13,631 bases of DNA from JBKEDC01 sp047974225 (GTDB lineage Bacteria; Bacteroidota; Bacteroidia; Bacteroidales; Prolixibacteraceae): the NCBI GenBank assembly GCA_047974225.1, contig JBKECD010000106.1, positions 1-13,631 on the forward strand, read 5' to 3'. The notes under the pieces were generated by a model. The model searched no databases, was not told the origin of the DNA, and saw nothing but the letters and a program-made list of their open reading frames with translations. A program made the translations under genes and the position numbers. This document shows, piece by piece, positions 1 through 9,700 of the stretch. Positions within the stretch are counted from its first letter, which is position 1. Every line of letters starts with the position of its first letter.

Positions 1-2
1 GA

Positions 3-287
3 AATCTCGCCCCCAATCTGATTGCCGAGGATGGCAGCATCGGCATACGCATCAGCAATGAGCCCTTCACCCAACGGCTAATTCAACGGTTCAGAAAGCC
101 ACTCGTCTCCACCTCTGCCAACATCAGCGGCGAGCCCGCACCCAGCTTCTTCCACGAAATCAGCGAGGAAATAAAAGCAGCCGTGGACTATGTGGTGGGT
201 TATCGCCAAGATGACCGCAACCCTTGCCAACCCTCCAGTATTATCAAACTCGGCACCAGCGGACAAATCCAAATCATCCGAAAATAG
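3..287 (+). CDS. L-threonylcarbamoyladenylate synthase (Sua5/YrdC family), 3' end only
   Basis: This is the C-terminal 94 residues of a protein whose start lies left of the window. The frame beginning at base 3 is open to a TAG at 285-287. The visible part contains GIRISNEPF, then KPLVSTSANISGEPAP, then a C-terminal segment with PSSIIKL near the end. The STSANxSG signature is the well-known nucleotide/substrate-binding motif of the YrdC fold. Family members make threonylcarbamoyl-AMP from threonine, bicarbonate and ATP, the first step of the t6A37 modification of ANN-decoding tRNAs in the cytoplasm. The end matches the short YrdC-like form without a long Sua5 C-terminal domain, since the protein stops soon after the PSSII segment. 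polA follows on the same strand 101 nt later. No terminator hairpin is visible between them, so read-through is possible but not shown. Confidence 0.88.
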   Translation, partial: NLAPNLIAEDGSIGIRISNEPFTQRLIQRFRKPLVSTSANISGEPAPSFFHEISEEIKAAVDYVVGYRQDDRNPCQPSSIIKLGTSGQIQIIRK

Positions 288-292
288 TTGTC

Positions 293-320
293 TGAGTTGT
301 GAGTTATGAACTATGAGTTG
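293..320 (+). repeat. Degenerate heptanucleotide tandem repeat (TGAGTTR), upstream of polA
   Basis: Four consecutive 7-nt units are seen: TGAGTTG, TGAGTTA, TGAACTA, TGAGTTG, followed by a partial TGAGCTT. The unit is a circular permutation of the TTATGAG repeat found just after polA (3154-3209), so the same simple-repeat family flanks the gene on both sides. It lies in the untranslated space between the Sua5/YrdC stop and polA. Nothing suggests that it is translated. Confidence 0.8.
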
Positions 321-351
321 TGAGCTTGCTGAGCACAGTCGAAGCATCACT

Positions 352-379
352 TTTTTACTTTTTACTTTTCACCTTTTAC
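352..379 (+). repeat. Heptanucleotide tandem repeat (TTTTTAC) in the polA leader
   Basis: Four 7-nt units in tandem read TTTTTAC, TTTTTAC, TTTTCAC, CTTTTAC. They end 9 nt before the polA start codon, and the stretch in between (ACCTTCCCCCC-like) is also pyrimidine-rich. The sequence differs from the TGAGTTR units 32 nt upstream but has the same period. It contains no Shine-Dalgarno-like purine tract, so polA would have to be initiated without one, as is common in Bacteroidota. Confidence 0.75.
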
Positions 380-388
380 CTTCCCCCC

Positions 389-3148
389 ATGAACCGTCTT
401 TTCCTCATTGATGCCTATGCGCTCATTTATCGTTCCTACTTCGCTTTCATTCGAGCTCCTCGATATAATTCTAGCGGGCTAAACACCTCAACAATGTTGG
501 GCTTTGTCAATACACTGGAACAGCTTTTGCAAAAAGAGAAGCCCTCGCATTTAGCCGTCGTGTTTGATGTGCACTCCCCCACTTTTCGCCATGAGATGTA
601 TGCCGAATATAAAGCCACACGGGAGGAGATGCCCGAGGATTTGCGCGCTGCCATTCCATGGGTGCGCCAAATTATCGAAGCCTACAACATTCCGATTATC
701 GAAAAAAAAGGATTTGAAGCCGATGATGTCATTGGCACGCTCTCGGTGAAAGCCGAGCAGGCAGGATTTGAGGTGCTCATGATGACGCCCGACAAGGATT
801 ATGCGCAGCTTGTAACACCAAAAGTGCGCATGTATAAACCCGGTCGCTCGGGCAAAGAGTCCGAAATCTGGGGCGTCAAAGAGGTGTGTGAGAATTTTGA
901 AATCAACACCCCTTCTCAAGTCATCGACATCCTCGGGCTGATGGGCGACGCCTCCGACAATATCCCAGGATGCCCAGGCATCGGACCCAAAACGGCGCAG
1001 AAATTAATCGGTAAATATGGTTCTATCAATGGCATCTATGAGCATATTGAAGAACTCAAAGGCAAGCAAAAGGAAAACCTGATCGAACATGAGGCGATGA
1101 TTCGCCTTTCGCGCGAGCTGGTGGTGATTGCTAAGCATGTGCCTGTGGAGCTCGACGAAGCTGCCTTGCGATTGAAATCGCCCAACTCGGCAGCCCTCAA
1201 CGCCATTTTCAGCGAGCTGGAGTTTCGCAATTGGGCGCAACGATATCCCGCAGCCGAGGTCGAAGTGGCTGTGCAGCGAGATTTGTTTTCCGACTTGCTC
1301 GAAAGCGAGGAAGAAGAAGAACCAAAGCCCTCTCTTAAGAGCATTGCCGAGGTGGAGCATTGCCACATCTTGGTGGAAAATGACATGCAGCGGGCAAGCC
1401 TTCGTGCGGAGCTCTCGGTGCAAAAAGAGTTTGCCTTTACGGTTGCCACCGACAGCCTCGATGCCATGAATGCCAATTTGCTGTGCCTGGCATTTTCATT
1501 TAAATCGGGGGAAGCCTACTGCGTAACACTGCCCGAAAACCGAGCGGAAGCGTGCCTTGTGGCACAAGAGTTCGCCCTCGTTTTCGGCGATGAAAGCATC
1601 CTGAAAGTAGCTCACAATTTGAAATTCGCAAAGCTCATGCTGAAGCAATATGGCGTGGAAATCATCGGCGCTCAATATGACACCCAGCTGGCGCATTATT
1701 TGATTAATCCCGACTTGCGCCACTCGCTCGACTATCTGTGTGAGATTTATTTGCGCTATAAAAAAATAAATATCGAGGACTTGCTCGGCAAGCGAGGCAA
1801 AAATCAATTGAGCTTCACCGACCTGTCGGTGGAAGAAATGATGCACTTCGTGTGTGAACATGCCGACTGCTGCTTGCAGCTGAAAAAAGAAATCGACAGC
1901 GAGCTCGACAAGCAAGGAGCTCGAGCGCTGTTTGACGAAATCGAAATCCCACTGGTGGATGTCCTGACCGACATGGAGCTGGTGGGGATGAACCTCCATG
2001 TGGATAGTCTGAACGAATATGGCAAGGTCTTGCGCCAAGAAGTGCGTAAGCTTGAGCATCAGATTATCAATCTCGCAGGCGAGCAGTTTAATGTGTCATC
2101 GCCTCGGCAATTGGGGGTGGTCTTATTTGAAAACCTCAACATCGAAGCGCCCACCAAAAAAACCAAGTCCCGCCAATATTCCACCTCCGAGGAGGTGCTC
2201 AGCGGACTTATCGACAAGCATCCGATTGTGCCCAAAGTGCTCGAATATCGAGGACTGAAAAAGCTGCTTTCCACCTATGTGGAAGCGCTTCCGCTGCTGG
2301 TGAACACACGCACAGGGAGATTGCACAGCTCGTTTAATCAGGCGGTAACCGCCACTGGTCGGCTGAGCTCGACCAACCCCAACTTGCAAAACATCCCCAT
2401 CCGCGATGAAGCGGGACGGGAGGTGCGCAAAGCTTTTACCGCCACCGACGATAATCACGTGTTTTTGTCTGCCGACTATTCGCAAATTGAGTTGCGCATC
2501 ATGGCTTCCCTGAGTGGCGACGAACACATGATTGAAGCCTTTCGCCAAGGAGTTGATGTGCATAGCTCCACCGCAGCCAAGATTTACAAAGTGCCCCTCG
2601 AGGAGGTTACGAGCGACATGCGCCGCAAGGCTAAAACGGCCAACTTCGGCATCATCTATGGCATTTCAGCCTTTGGCTTGGCACAGCGGCTGAATATCCC
2701 ACGCAAGGAGGCCAAGCAGCTCATCAATGGCTATTTCGAAAACTTCCCACGCATCAAGGAATACATGGACGAGTGCATCGCCAAGGCTCGCCAGCAGGTT
2801 TATGTGGAAACAATCAAGGGGCGCCGCCGCTATCTGAGCGACATCAATTCAGCCAACTCCATCGTGCGAGGCATTGCCGAGCGCAATGCCATCAATGCGC
2901 CCATTCAGGGCTCAGCAGCCGACATCATCAAGATTGCCATGATTAATATTCATCGGGCGATGAAAGAAGCAGGCTTGCAGTCGAAACTCGTGCTGCAAGT
3001 GCACGATGAGCTGAACTTCGAGGTGCTCGCATCCGAACTCGACCAAATGAAACAGCTCGTGAGCGAGCAGATGGAAGCTGCTATCGACCTCAATGTCCCG
3101 CTCTTGGTGGACATGAAAGCGGCTAGAAACTGGGAGGAAGCACACTAA
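389..3148 (+). CDS. polA: DNA polymerase I with an apparently inactive 3'-5' exonuclease domain
   Basis: This 919-residue family A polymerase fills gaps and removes RNA primers in replication and repair. I start it at ATG 389 (MNRLFLIDAY), which aligns with known PolA N-termini. The 23 extra in-frame codons from a GTG at 320 only translate leader repeats. Residues 1-285 are the 5'-3' nuclease, with D8, D60, EADD (110-113), DKD (135-137), GDASDN (186-191) and the helix-hairpin-helix GCPGIGPKTAQ. An acidic linker (ESEEEEE) lies near 305-311. Residues 325-510 are the 3'-5' exonuclease fold. By alignment to E. coli, all four metal ligands are replaced: D355 is T351, E357 is A353, D424 is A414 and D501 is H491. 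Tyr497 is Phe487. Residues 515-919 are the polymerase. They have DYSQIELR (D696), RRKAKTANFGIIYG with F753 and Y757, and VHDE (D873), all intact. The predicted enzyme has polymerase and flap-nuclease activity without proofreading. Confidence 0.97.
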   Translation: MNRLFLIDAYALIYRSYFAFIRAPRYNSSGLNTSTMLGFVNTLEQLLQKEKPSHLAVVFDVHSPTFRHEMYAEYKATREEMPEDLRAAIPWVRQIIEAYNIPIIEKKGFEADDVIGTLSVKAEQAGFEVLMMTPDKDYAQLVTPKVRMYKPGRSGKESEIWGVKEVCENFEINTPSQVIDILGLMGDASDNIPGCPGIGPKTAQKLIGKYGSINGIYEHIEELKGKQKENLIEHEAMIRLSRELVVIAKHVPVELDEAALRLKSPNSAALNAIFSELEFRNWAQRYPAAEVEVAVQRDLFSDLLESEEEEEPKPSLKSIAEVEHCHILVENDMQRASLRAELSVQKEFAFTVATDSLDAMNANLLCLAFSFKSGEAYCVTLPENRAEACLVAQEFALVFGDESILKVAHNLKFAKLMLKQYGVEIIGAQYDTQLAHYLINPDLRHSLDYLCEIYLRYKKINIEDLLGKRGKNQLSFTDLSVEEMMHFVCEHADCCLQLKKEIDSELDKQGARALFDEIEIPLVDVLTDMELVGMNLHVDSLNEYGKVLRQEVRKLEHQIINLAGEQFNVSSPRQLGVVLFENLNIEAPTKKTKSRQYSTSEEVLSGLIDKHPIVPKVLEYRGLKKLLSTYVEALPLLVNTRTGRLHSSFNQAVTATGRLSSTNPNLQNIPIRDEAGREVRKAFTATDDNHVFLSADYSQIELRIMASLSGDEHMIEAFRQGVDVHSSTAAKIYKVPLEEVTSDMRRKAKTANFGIIYGISAFGLAQRLNIPRKEAKQLINGYFENFPRIKEYMDECIAKARQQVYVETIKGRRRYLSDINSANSIVRGIAERNAINAPIQGSAADIIKIAMINIHRAMKEAGLQSKLVLQVHDELNFEVLASELDQMKQLVSEQMEAAIDLNVPLLVDMKAARNWEEAH

Positions 3149-3153
3149 TTGAA

Positions 3154-3209
3154 TTATGAGTTATGAGTTATGAGTTATGAGTTATGAGTTATGAGTTATG
3201 AGTTATGAG
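3154..3209 (+). repeat. Perfect heptanucleotide tandem repeat, 8 x TTATGAG
   Basis: Eight exact head-to-tail copies of TTATGAG fill 56 nt, starting 6 nt after the polA stop codon. Each copy holds an ATG, so ATGs occur every 7 nt and step through all three frames. Translation from every copy but one meets an in-repeat TGA or the TGA formed at the right edge. Only the ATG at 3198 runs out of the repeat into the downstream open frame. Perfect identity of the copies points to recent slippage or gene conversion. The degenerate relative at 293-320 flanks the other side of polA. Confidence 0.95.
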
Positions 3210-3713
3210 TTGAGCTTCGCCACTTGGTGCTTCGCACCTCGCCACTTGGCACTAATTCTATTTCTTGCGCTCTCCTTGGGAGCGCAAGCGCAGATTGCCT
3301 ATAGCCCCATCACGATTGGCGAGCGGGGGATTTTAAAACAGAAGGTATATACCCGCTGCGATGTCGATATGACCGCCGATCAGCTTCTGAATGTCTTGGC
3401 AAAAGACCCGCAGATGAACACCCATGTGTTGAAGATGGCGCAAGCGCGCATCATCGAGCGCCTATTCTTCGCCACCGGCACCGTTTTGCTTTCCCTGCCG
3501 GTGGTCGATGCCCTGCAAGGGCAAGATAATCCTAATTGGGAATTAGCCTATTGGGGCGGCGCCTGCTTGGCAGCGTCCGTTCCCTTTCGCGTGCTATTCC
3601 ACAAGCGAGCCCAGCAAGCTGTCAGCTATTATAATGCAGGATATCGCCACTCCACCACGAGCCTTAATCTGACTTGCTCGCCCCATGGCATCGGCTTGGC
3701 GCTTGTCTTCTGA
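3198..3713 (+). CDS. Small secreted or membrane protein of unknown function
   Basis: I do not recognise a named family for this 171-residue protein. Residues 17-31 form a hydrophobic signal-peptide core (LALILFLALSLGAQA) with a good signal-peptidase I site after AQA (A31). R15 and H16 give the positive edge. The mature part has two further hydrophobic segments, about 86-105 and 114-134, then AVSYYNAGY and a C-terminal GIGLALVF. Short Bacteroidota proteins with a signal peptide, two hydrophobic stretches, an A-x-x-x-YN motif and a final GIGLAL-like strand are common, so an envelope location is likely. The start is unusual: ATG 3198 lies in the TTATGAG repeat and the first 16 residues come from repeat-derived DNA. 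A TTG at 3246, just before the hydrophobic core, is the alternative. The gene follows polA and ends 6 nt from the convergent sprA stop. Confidence 0.75.
   Translation: MSYELSFATWCFAPRHLALILFLALSLGAQAQIAYSPITIGERGILKQKVYTRCDVDMTADQLLNVLAKDPQMNTHVLKMAQARIIERLFFATGTVLLSLPVVDALQGQDNPNWELAYWGGACLAASVPFRVLFHKRAQQAVSYYNAGYRHSTTSLNLTCSPHGIGLALVF
3218..3249 (+). repeat. Short direct repeat with central hairpin at the 5' end of the small membrane gene
   Basis: CGCCACTTGG occurs at 3218-3227 and again at 3240-3249. Between and overlapping them is a 5-bp hairpin, GGTGC-TTC-GCACC (3226-3238). The segment sits right after the TTATGAG array and inside the apparent N-terminal codons of the downstream gene. 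It could be the residue of an inserted extragenic repeat, or a hairpin near the translation start. Its stem is too short, and lacks a U tract, to be called a terminator. Confidence 0.55.
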
Positions 3714-3719
3714 TCCGAT

Positions 3720-6700
3720 TTATTGCATCAGCGTAAAGCGGAACGTCATGCCGAAATTGGTGGTTGAAGTGGGGAAGGCATTTGAAGTGTAGGGCGTGTT
3801 AATCGCACGGTCGTAATACAGTCGCAATTGGAAACGGTCGCTCAGCGCATAGTCCGCTGAGGTCTTCAAGGTCATCATCCGCTGCCCTGCGGTCAGCTGG
3901 TCGTCAGCCTCTTCAAGCTTGCGCAAGACGGTTTTATTCTTCATGATTTTCAAATCACAGCGAAGGTTCAAATCATTCGAAAACGACTTCTGCTTGCCAT
4001 TGGTCTTGATGAATAAATCCATGCGTGGGAATTTATAGCCCACCCCCAAATTAAAGCTTTGCGACACCACCTCGGTGAGCTGGCTATTGGTGAAGCTCAA
4101 GGTCATATTGCGTGTGCGGCTCATCCCTAGCGAGGTCGATAGGTCGTTGAGCCATGTGATATTCATGTTGATTAGGGGATTGAGCACCTCGGAGATATTG
4201 ACTGCCGACATGCTATAATTAGGCACGAAATTATTGTTGGCATCCATCACATAGCTGAAGCCGTCGCCATAGGCGGCATCGTCGAAATTCAGATTGGTCT
4301 GATAAGCCCCCACATTATAGGTCGATTGATAGGCATGCGAAATAGCCACCGTCTTCATCACCTTATTGACTCCGGGAATCTTCGACACATTGCCGTTGTA
4401 GCTGACATTCCAGTTGGGCGACATATATCGCAACGAGGGGAAGGGGCTGAGTGAAACCTTGTCGGGCGACTGCCCCGTATAGGCAGCAATAAATGCAGGA
4501 ATCAACACCGCTTGCGAGCTTGCTCCATATCCCACGGGAAATCCCGTGGTGGCATCCACCGCCTCGGGGTCGTAGTCGGCGCCAATATTGGCGACCCTTT
4601 GCGCTGCCAATCGCTGAGCGATTACCTTGCGATTTTCGAGCAAAGCCGTATAGGCTTCCGAAGGCTGCACGCCTGCTTCACCCATATCAGAAAAAGCTGT
4701 TTTCCAAGTATTGACCGACATGCTAAAGTTGCCCGACACATTTTTATTCGCCATCACAAATCCTTTGGCATCCTGCTGATACAAATAATATTCGCTACTA
4801 TTTTCCGCCAAAGCTCGCTTGGCGGAAAGGTCAATCTTAAACGAATTAATAGGCTCTAAATTCAAGCGGAAGTTCCACTCCTCACGGTGTGTCATAATAT
4901 AGGGTGAATTGAGCGTACTATCGGCAGTAATCCATCCCTTTTCGGCTGCTTTTTTCGCAAAATCTTCATCTTGCCATCCCAGCAAGAATGGCAGACCGGG
5001 AGCGAAAGAAGTTGCGACATTGCCTAATCCCACTTCGGTGTTGGTGTAATCGCCACCACCAAAGAATGAAGGCTCAGGAAGGAATCCCGGCAAGGCTGTT
5101 CCATCGGCATTCAGATAGCTCACACTACCATTTTTCACCATCATGAGGACACGAGCCGAATAGGCAGCAACCTCCGACCACACTGTTTTCTCGACAATTC
5201 GTCTGCCAGATATTTCCAACTTAGCGTTTTTCAAATCCGCCTTTGTGGTATATTCGATATGATTTCCATCGAGCACCTTAATCGAGCCACGCACCAATTT
5301 TCCCTCATCGTCATATAGGCGAATCGTTACGTCTTCGGTGTGCAAATTATGCTTGATGCGCTTAGGCTCATCGGCAGCAAACTTCACTCCCTCCTTCTTA
5401 TAGCTCACACGCTGTATTTCCACCTTCTCTTCCGTCCGTCCTGCTGTTGAGCCTCGACGAGAGCGCGATGAAAAGCGCTGATTGACATTCTTCAGATAGG
5501 GCACTTTATTATAAAGGCTCGTAAACGAAGCTTGACCATTTATTTGTATCGAGCGACTGTTGTCGATGGTGTTTCCCAATTCAATCGACTCATCGGTGAT
5601 TGCCCCAGCCGACCAATTATATAGTCCCTGATAGCGTGCCGTGGTGCTAACCCAGCTGAGCACTGGGATTTTATTGATAGGCACTTGATAAGTTACATTC
5701 AGATTATGTCCATAAAGCACTGGTCGCCCCATGTCCCACAAGCTTTGCAAAATCGAATCTTTCTTCAATTCATAGTCGTCATCCAATCGGTAGATGCGCC
5801 CCTCGGGCTCATCTATGCGGTTCGTTCCTTCCGAAGAAAAAACAATAGACAGCGATTTTGTCAGATTATAGGTGAAGTCGAAATTATTCCGCCACAAGAA
5901 ATCCTTTTCCACCGTTAGCGGAATCCGAAGTTCGGAATTGGTTACGTCGCGCGTCTGCACCTCGTTGTAATAACGATAAAGCTCCGCACGATAGCCGATG
6001 CTAGTGGGCGAAAGCGAGAAGTTGAAATCTCTGAGCAGCTGCAAATGGGGCGACTTGATAGCGCTTTTAAACGGCTCATAGACTTTGGGGCGATGATTGA
6101 AATTATAATTCAACGCCACACGTGTCGAACGTTCGTTGTCGTATTCCGTGTTGATATCACGTGCTTCGGCGGCATTGTGGGCAAACGACACCGCAAAATT
6201 GGCGGGGTCATAGAAGCGTGGTTTCTCCGGCTTAAACATTTGATCAACCTTCACATTATTCAGCACAATACTCCGGCGCTTGCTGTAATCTTGTGCCGCT
6301 CGCTTAATCGAATCTCGCTCGGCTTTACTTTCAGCCAGCGACAGTGTTTCCGTGAGTCGTAAATCCGTATTCACAGGGTCGTATTCGGGATTGCTCACAC
6401 TTTTCGACACACTCATATAAAGCGGTATTTGCACTTTAGCTTTCTCGGGGAAGAACTTCCCAAGCTCTAAATTGGTCGAAACATCATATTCCGTCAGATT
6501 GTCGGTTGAGCGCTCCGAAGAGGTCTGGTCGATACCTCCAAATCCCGCCGAGCTATGTCGCCCCGAGAATACCAGACTTCCCAAATCAGCCAAGCGCATC
6601 GACACCCGCCCAGCGGCAGCCCATCCGCCATCGTCTTCCGTCTCGGTGAGGCGCAATTCATTGACCCACACTTCCGCCGACTTGGGCGCCGACACCAGCG

Positions 6701-9700
6701 TGCCGTCTTTATGACGAATCCCAAACAACATCACCTGCACATCAGCCAGCGAGGGGTTCCCCTTCACCTTCACTCTATTTCGATTATAATTATATCCTGA
6801 GTGCACCATTTCATATTCATCGGAAGTGGTGATGCTTGAGCCCGCCGTGCGCACGGCGGCATTGCGCGACAGCTTGGCGTCGGTGAACACCGACAGCGGG
6901 AAGTCTAGTCGGTTGGCATCGGGCCACACCGCCATGCGGTCGGCTTCGATGCTTGAGCTATACACTCCTTCAGCGGTGAGCTGAAGCGGAAGCTCATATT
7001 CATAGTAGTTGTAGCTGTAATCAGTCCCCATTCTGACAAAGAAATAGAGGTCGTCATCTGCCAACTGTTCGCCGGGAAGTGCCTCGGCGTGCACATCCAG
7101 CTTGATGTTTTTATATCTTCGGAAATCGAGATTAATCGCTTTAAAGACCGCTCGCGAGTCGCCTTGCTCCAATTCGCTCACACGCATAGTCATCGCCTGC
7201 TCATTGAGCGAAAGAATTTGCGCATTCGAGGGGTCAATCACTCGGTCGATGCCCGGAGGAAGCACATAGCTCACAGGAGTTCGATTGGCATCTTCCTCGA
7301 TATTCACTGCCGACACATCGAAAGTGGTGTTGGTGCCCAAAGCCGTGGAATTGCTTTCAAGGCTCGAGGTATATTTGCGCCAATCGGCACGCACCAGCTG
7401 CATCGTTGCAAAGCGAAGATGAATGGGCGTGGTGGAATTGCGCATATACATGCGCATAAATCGGATGGAGGTGAAATCCGAGATGTTGCCAAACACACCA
7501 TCGGGCGAGCTAAGCGGAATGCGGAAGCGATACCACGTAACAGAGGTGCTTCCGTTGGGCACATCCACCGTAACGGTGCGTGCATCGGTGATATTATTTT
7601 TGCCCACCACCATATCCTCGCGGCGCATGCTCACATGATATTGGTAGTATCGTTCATATTCATTCAGCGTATTGTCGCCATTGATATCTTCCCCATCGGG
7701 GATGGTCGTGGCTGAGGTGGAATAACTCTCGGTGGACTGCGAAGCAGGCAGCGAGTTTCCCTCTACACCATTATATTTTTTATAACGCTCTAGGATGGAG
7801 GTTTCATTTTGGTCGTATTCCGAGCCTCGATAATACTGGAAATCATCACCTGCGGGGTCTTTGAAATACGATTGATAACTATCGGCATCGAGCACCGTCT
7901 GCAATTGGTCGAGATATTCTTTATAGAACGCTTGCTCATTGACGTTGCTCAAACCATCGAAACCGACATCTTGGCTCACAATCGCCGCATCGTTGTTCAC
8001 AAATGATTTGGTGATTTGTGTCTGCGTGGGCACACGCCCCCAAATAGTGGTATCGACATAAGTTACCTCGCTCGACTCGGGCAGTCCATTCTCATAGAGC
8101 TTGCGTGAGTCCTTGAGCACATCTTCGGAGATATCTCCGAAGTTGAAATATAAATCAGCCCCCGACATTTTACTGAGCGTGTCATTCACAAAGGGGTCCA
8201 TCACCCAAAACTCAAGGTATTCGATATTGGCATTCTGAAAGTTGGTGGTGGTGATTTCACGCATGATACCCCCCCAGCGAGATGCTGGGTCGCGCAGTGT
8301 CCCATCGGCATTGAGCCCGCTCGAATAGCTGCTCGTCTGCGTGTCGAAGTTATACGCTCCCCGCTCTTCGGGATAATAGGCAAGGTTGAGAATCGACATG
8401 GCTGTTGGCGTGCCCACTTCTAAATCTTTGTCGGGATAGATTTCTTGCTGACTGACCTCACGCACCAGATTATCCGATTGCATATCGACATCATTATACA
8501 TGTGTCTTGGCGTGTATTCATTGTTTCGAGTGAAAATCGGGTCGATGACATACCACGCAAACTTAGCCCGGTTATATCCGCTTGCCAAATCATTGTCGAG
8601 CATTGCCTCGGGAAACAAATCGGGCTGATGCTGAGGCACTGAAGCAAGCATCCAGCTTTGGCGTTGGCGCACATCAATCGAAGTCTCGGTGTTTTCAAAA
8701 TCATCAATATAGACCACTCCCCCCGTTGTGTTATTTGTTCCGCTAATCAACTTGGCATATTCGCCCTCTAGTGCCAACGAAGATTTGGCGTTGGTGTCGA
8801 GGAGCGGTATTTTGTTGATGATATCGGTCATGAGCTGCGACTCCGACGAATAATTAAAATCCACGCCGAGCATGGTGTTGGAAATCGGGTCATCGCCATA
8901 ATTCACCTTTTGAGTAATCGGACGTTCATTCATGTGGATCACCGTTCCACCGAGGTTGAATTTATCGGAAAAAGCATAGTTGGCATGTGCACCGAGCAAT
9001 GTTTTTCGTTGCACTGTGAATAAACTTTGACTTTCGGTGGACACCTGCAAGGAAGCCCCCGATTGCAAATAAGCATCATTGATAATCTTCACCGTCCCAA
9101 GGAGATAATCCACCACATAGTCAATCCCCTCGGTGAGCTTTGCCCCACCCGAGGAAACCGTTACGGAGCCTTGCACCAAGTTGATTGTTCCAAGGCTAAT
9201 TTCCGAGCTGCTCGAACCGCTATATTTTCCTTTGAGCACAAATTTATTATGCTCGGCATCTTGTTCGGCATAGACCTTGGTCGAGTCATAGAGTGAAGTA
9301 TAGGCATACTCCTTTTTATAGGAGTTTTCGGTGATTGAATCAGCCAGATATTTCCCAAAAGGCTCTAGCACGGGGAAGAAAATACGCCCTGTGGAAGAAT
9401 TGACCGTTATCCCCTCGATATAGTCGAACACCCCATTGCTTCCTTTGTCGAGCTGCGAATTGAGATTGTCGAGATTGAGCACATTAAGCAAAATATGCCC
9501 CGAGAGGTTCGACTTAGGCAGGAAGTTGGTGAGCGTCCCTGTCTGACTGTTCTGATATAAGACATTAAGCTGAAAATCTTCACTTGTGAGCGAGAAAGCC
9601 CCTAAGTTATAGACGTTTTTCATCATCAAATCCCAAGTGGGAAGCTTGGGCGACATCGTTGTTCCTTTGAGCAGTTTCAGCACCAGTGTTTGCGGCGCTG

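Noticed and set aside
320..388. A 23-codon N-terminal extension of PolA from GTG 320, which looks like a hydrophobic leader (LFYFLLFTFYLPP).
   Set aside because: It is a translation of the period-7 TTTTTAC repeat. Known PolA proteins begin at the position of MNRLFLIDAY, and a signal peptide on a cytoplasmic polymerase makes no sense.
3154..3209. Phase variation of the downstream gene by gain or loss of 7-nt units, since each unit contains ATG.
   Set aside because: Only the ATG at 3198, counted from the fixed right end of the array, opens into the gene. Frames begun in the other copies stop at TGA. Changing the copy number therefore does not switch the frame; at most it alters spacing.
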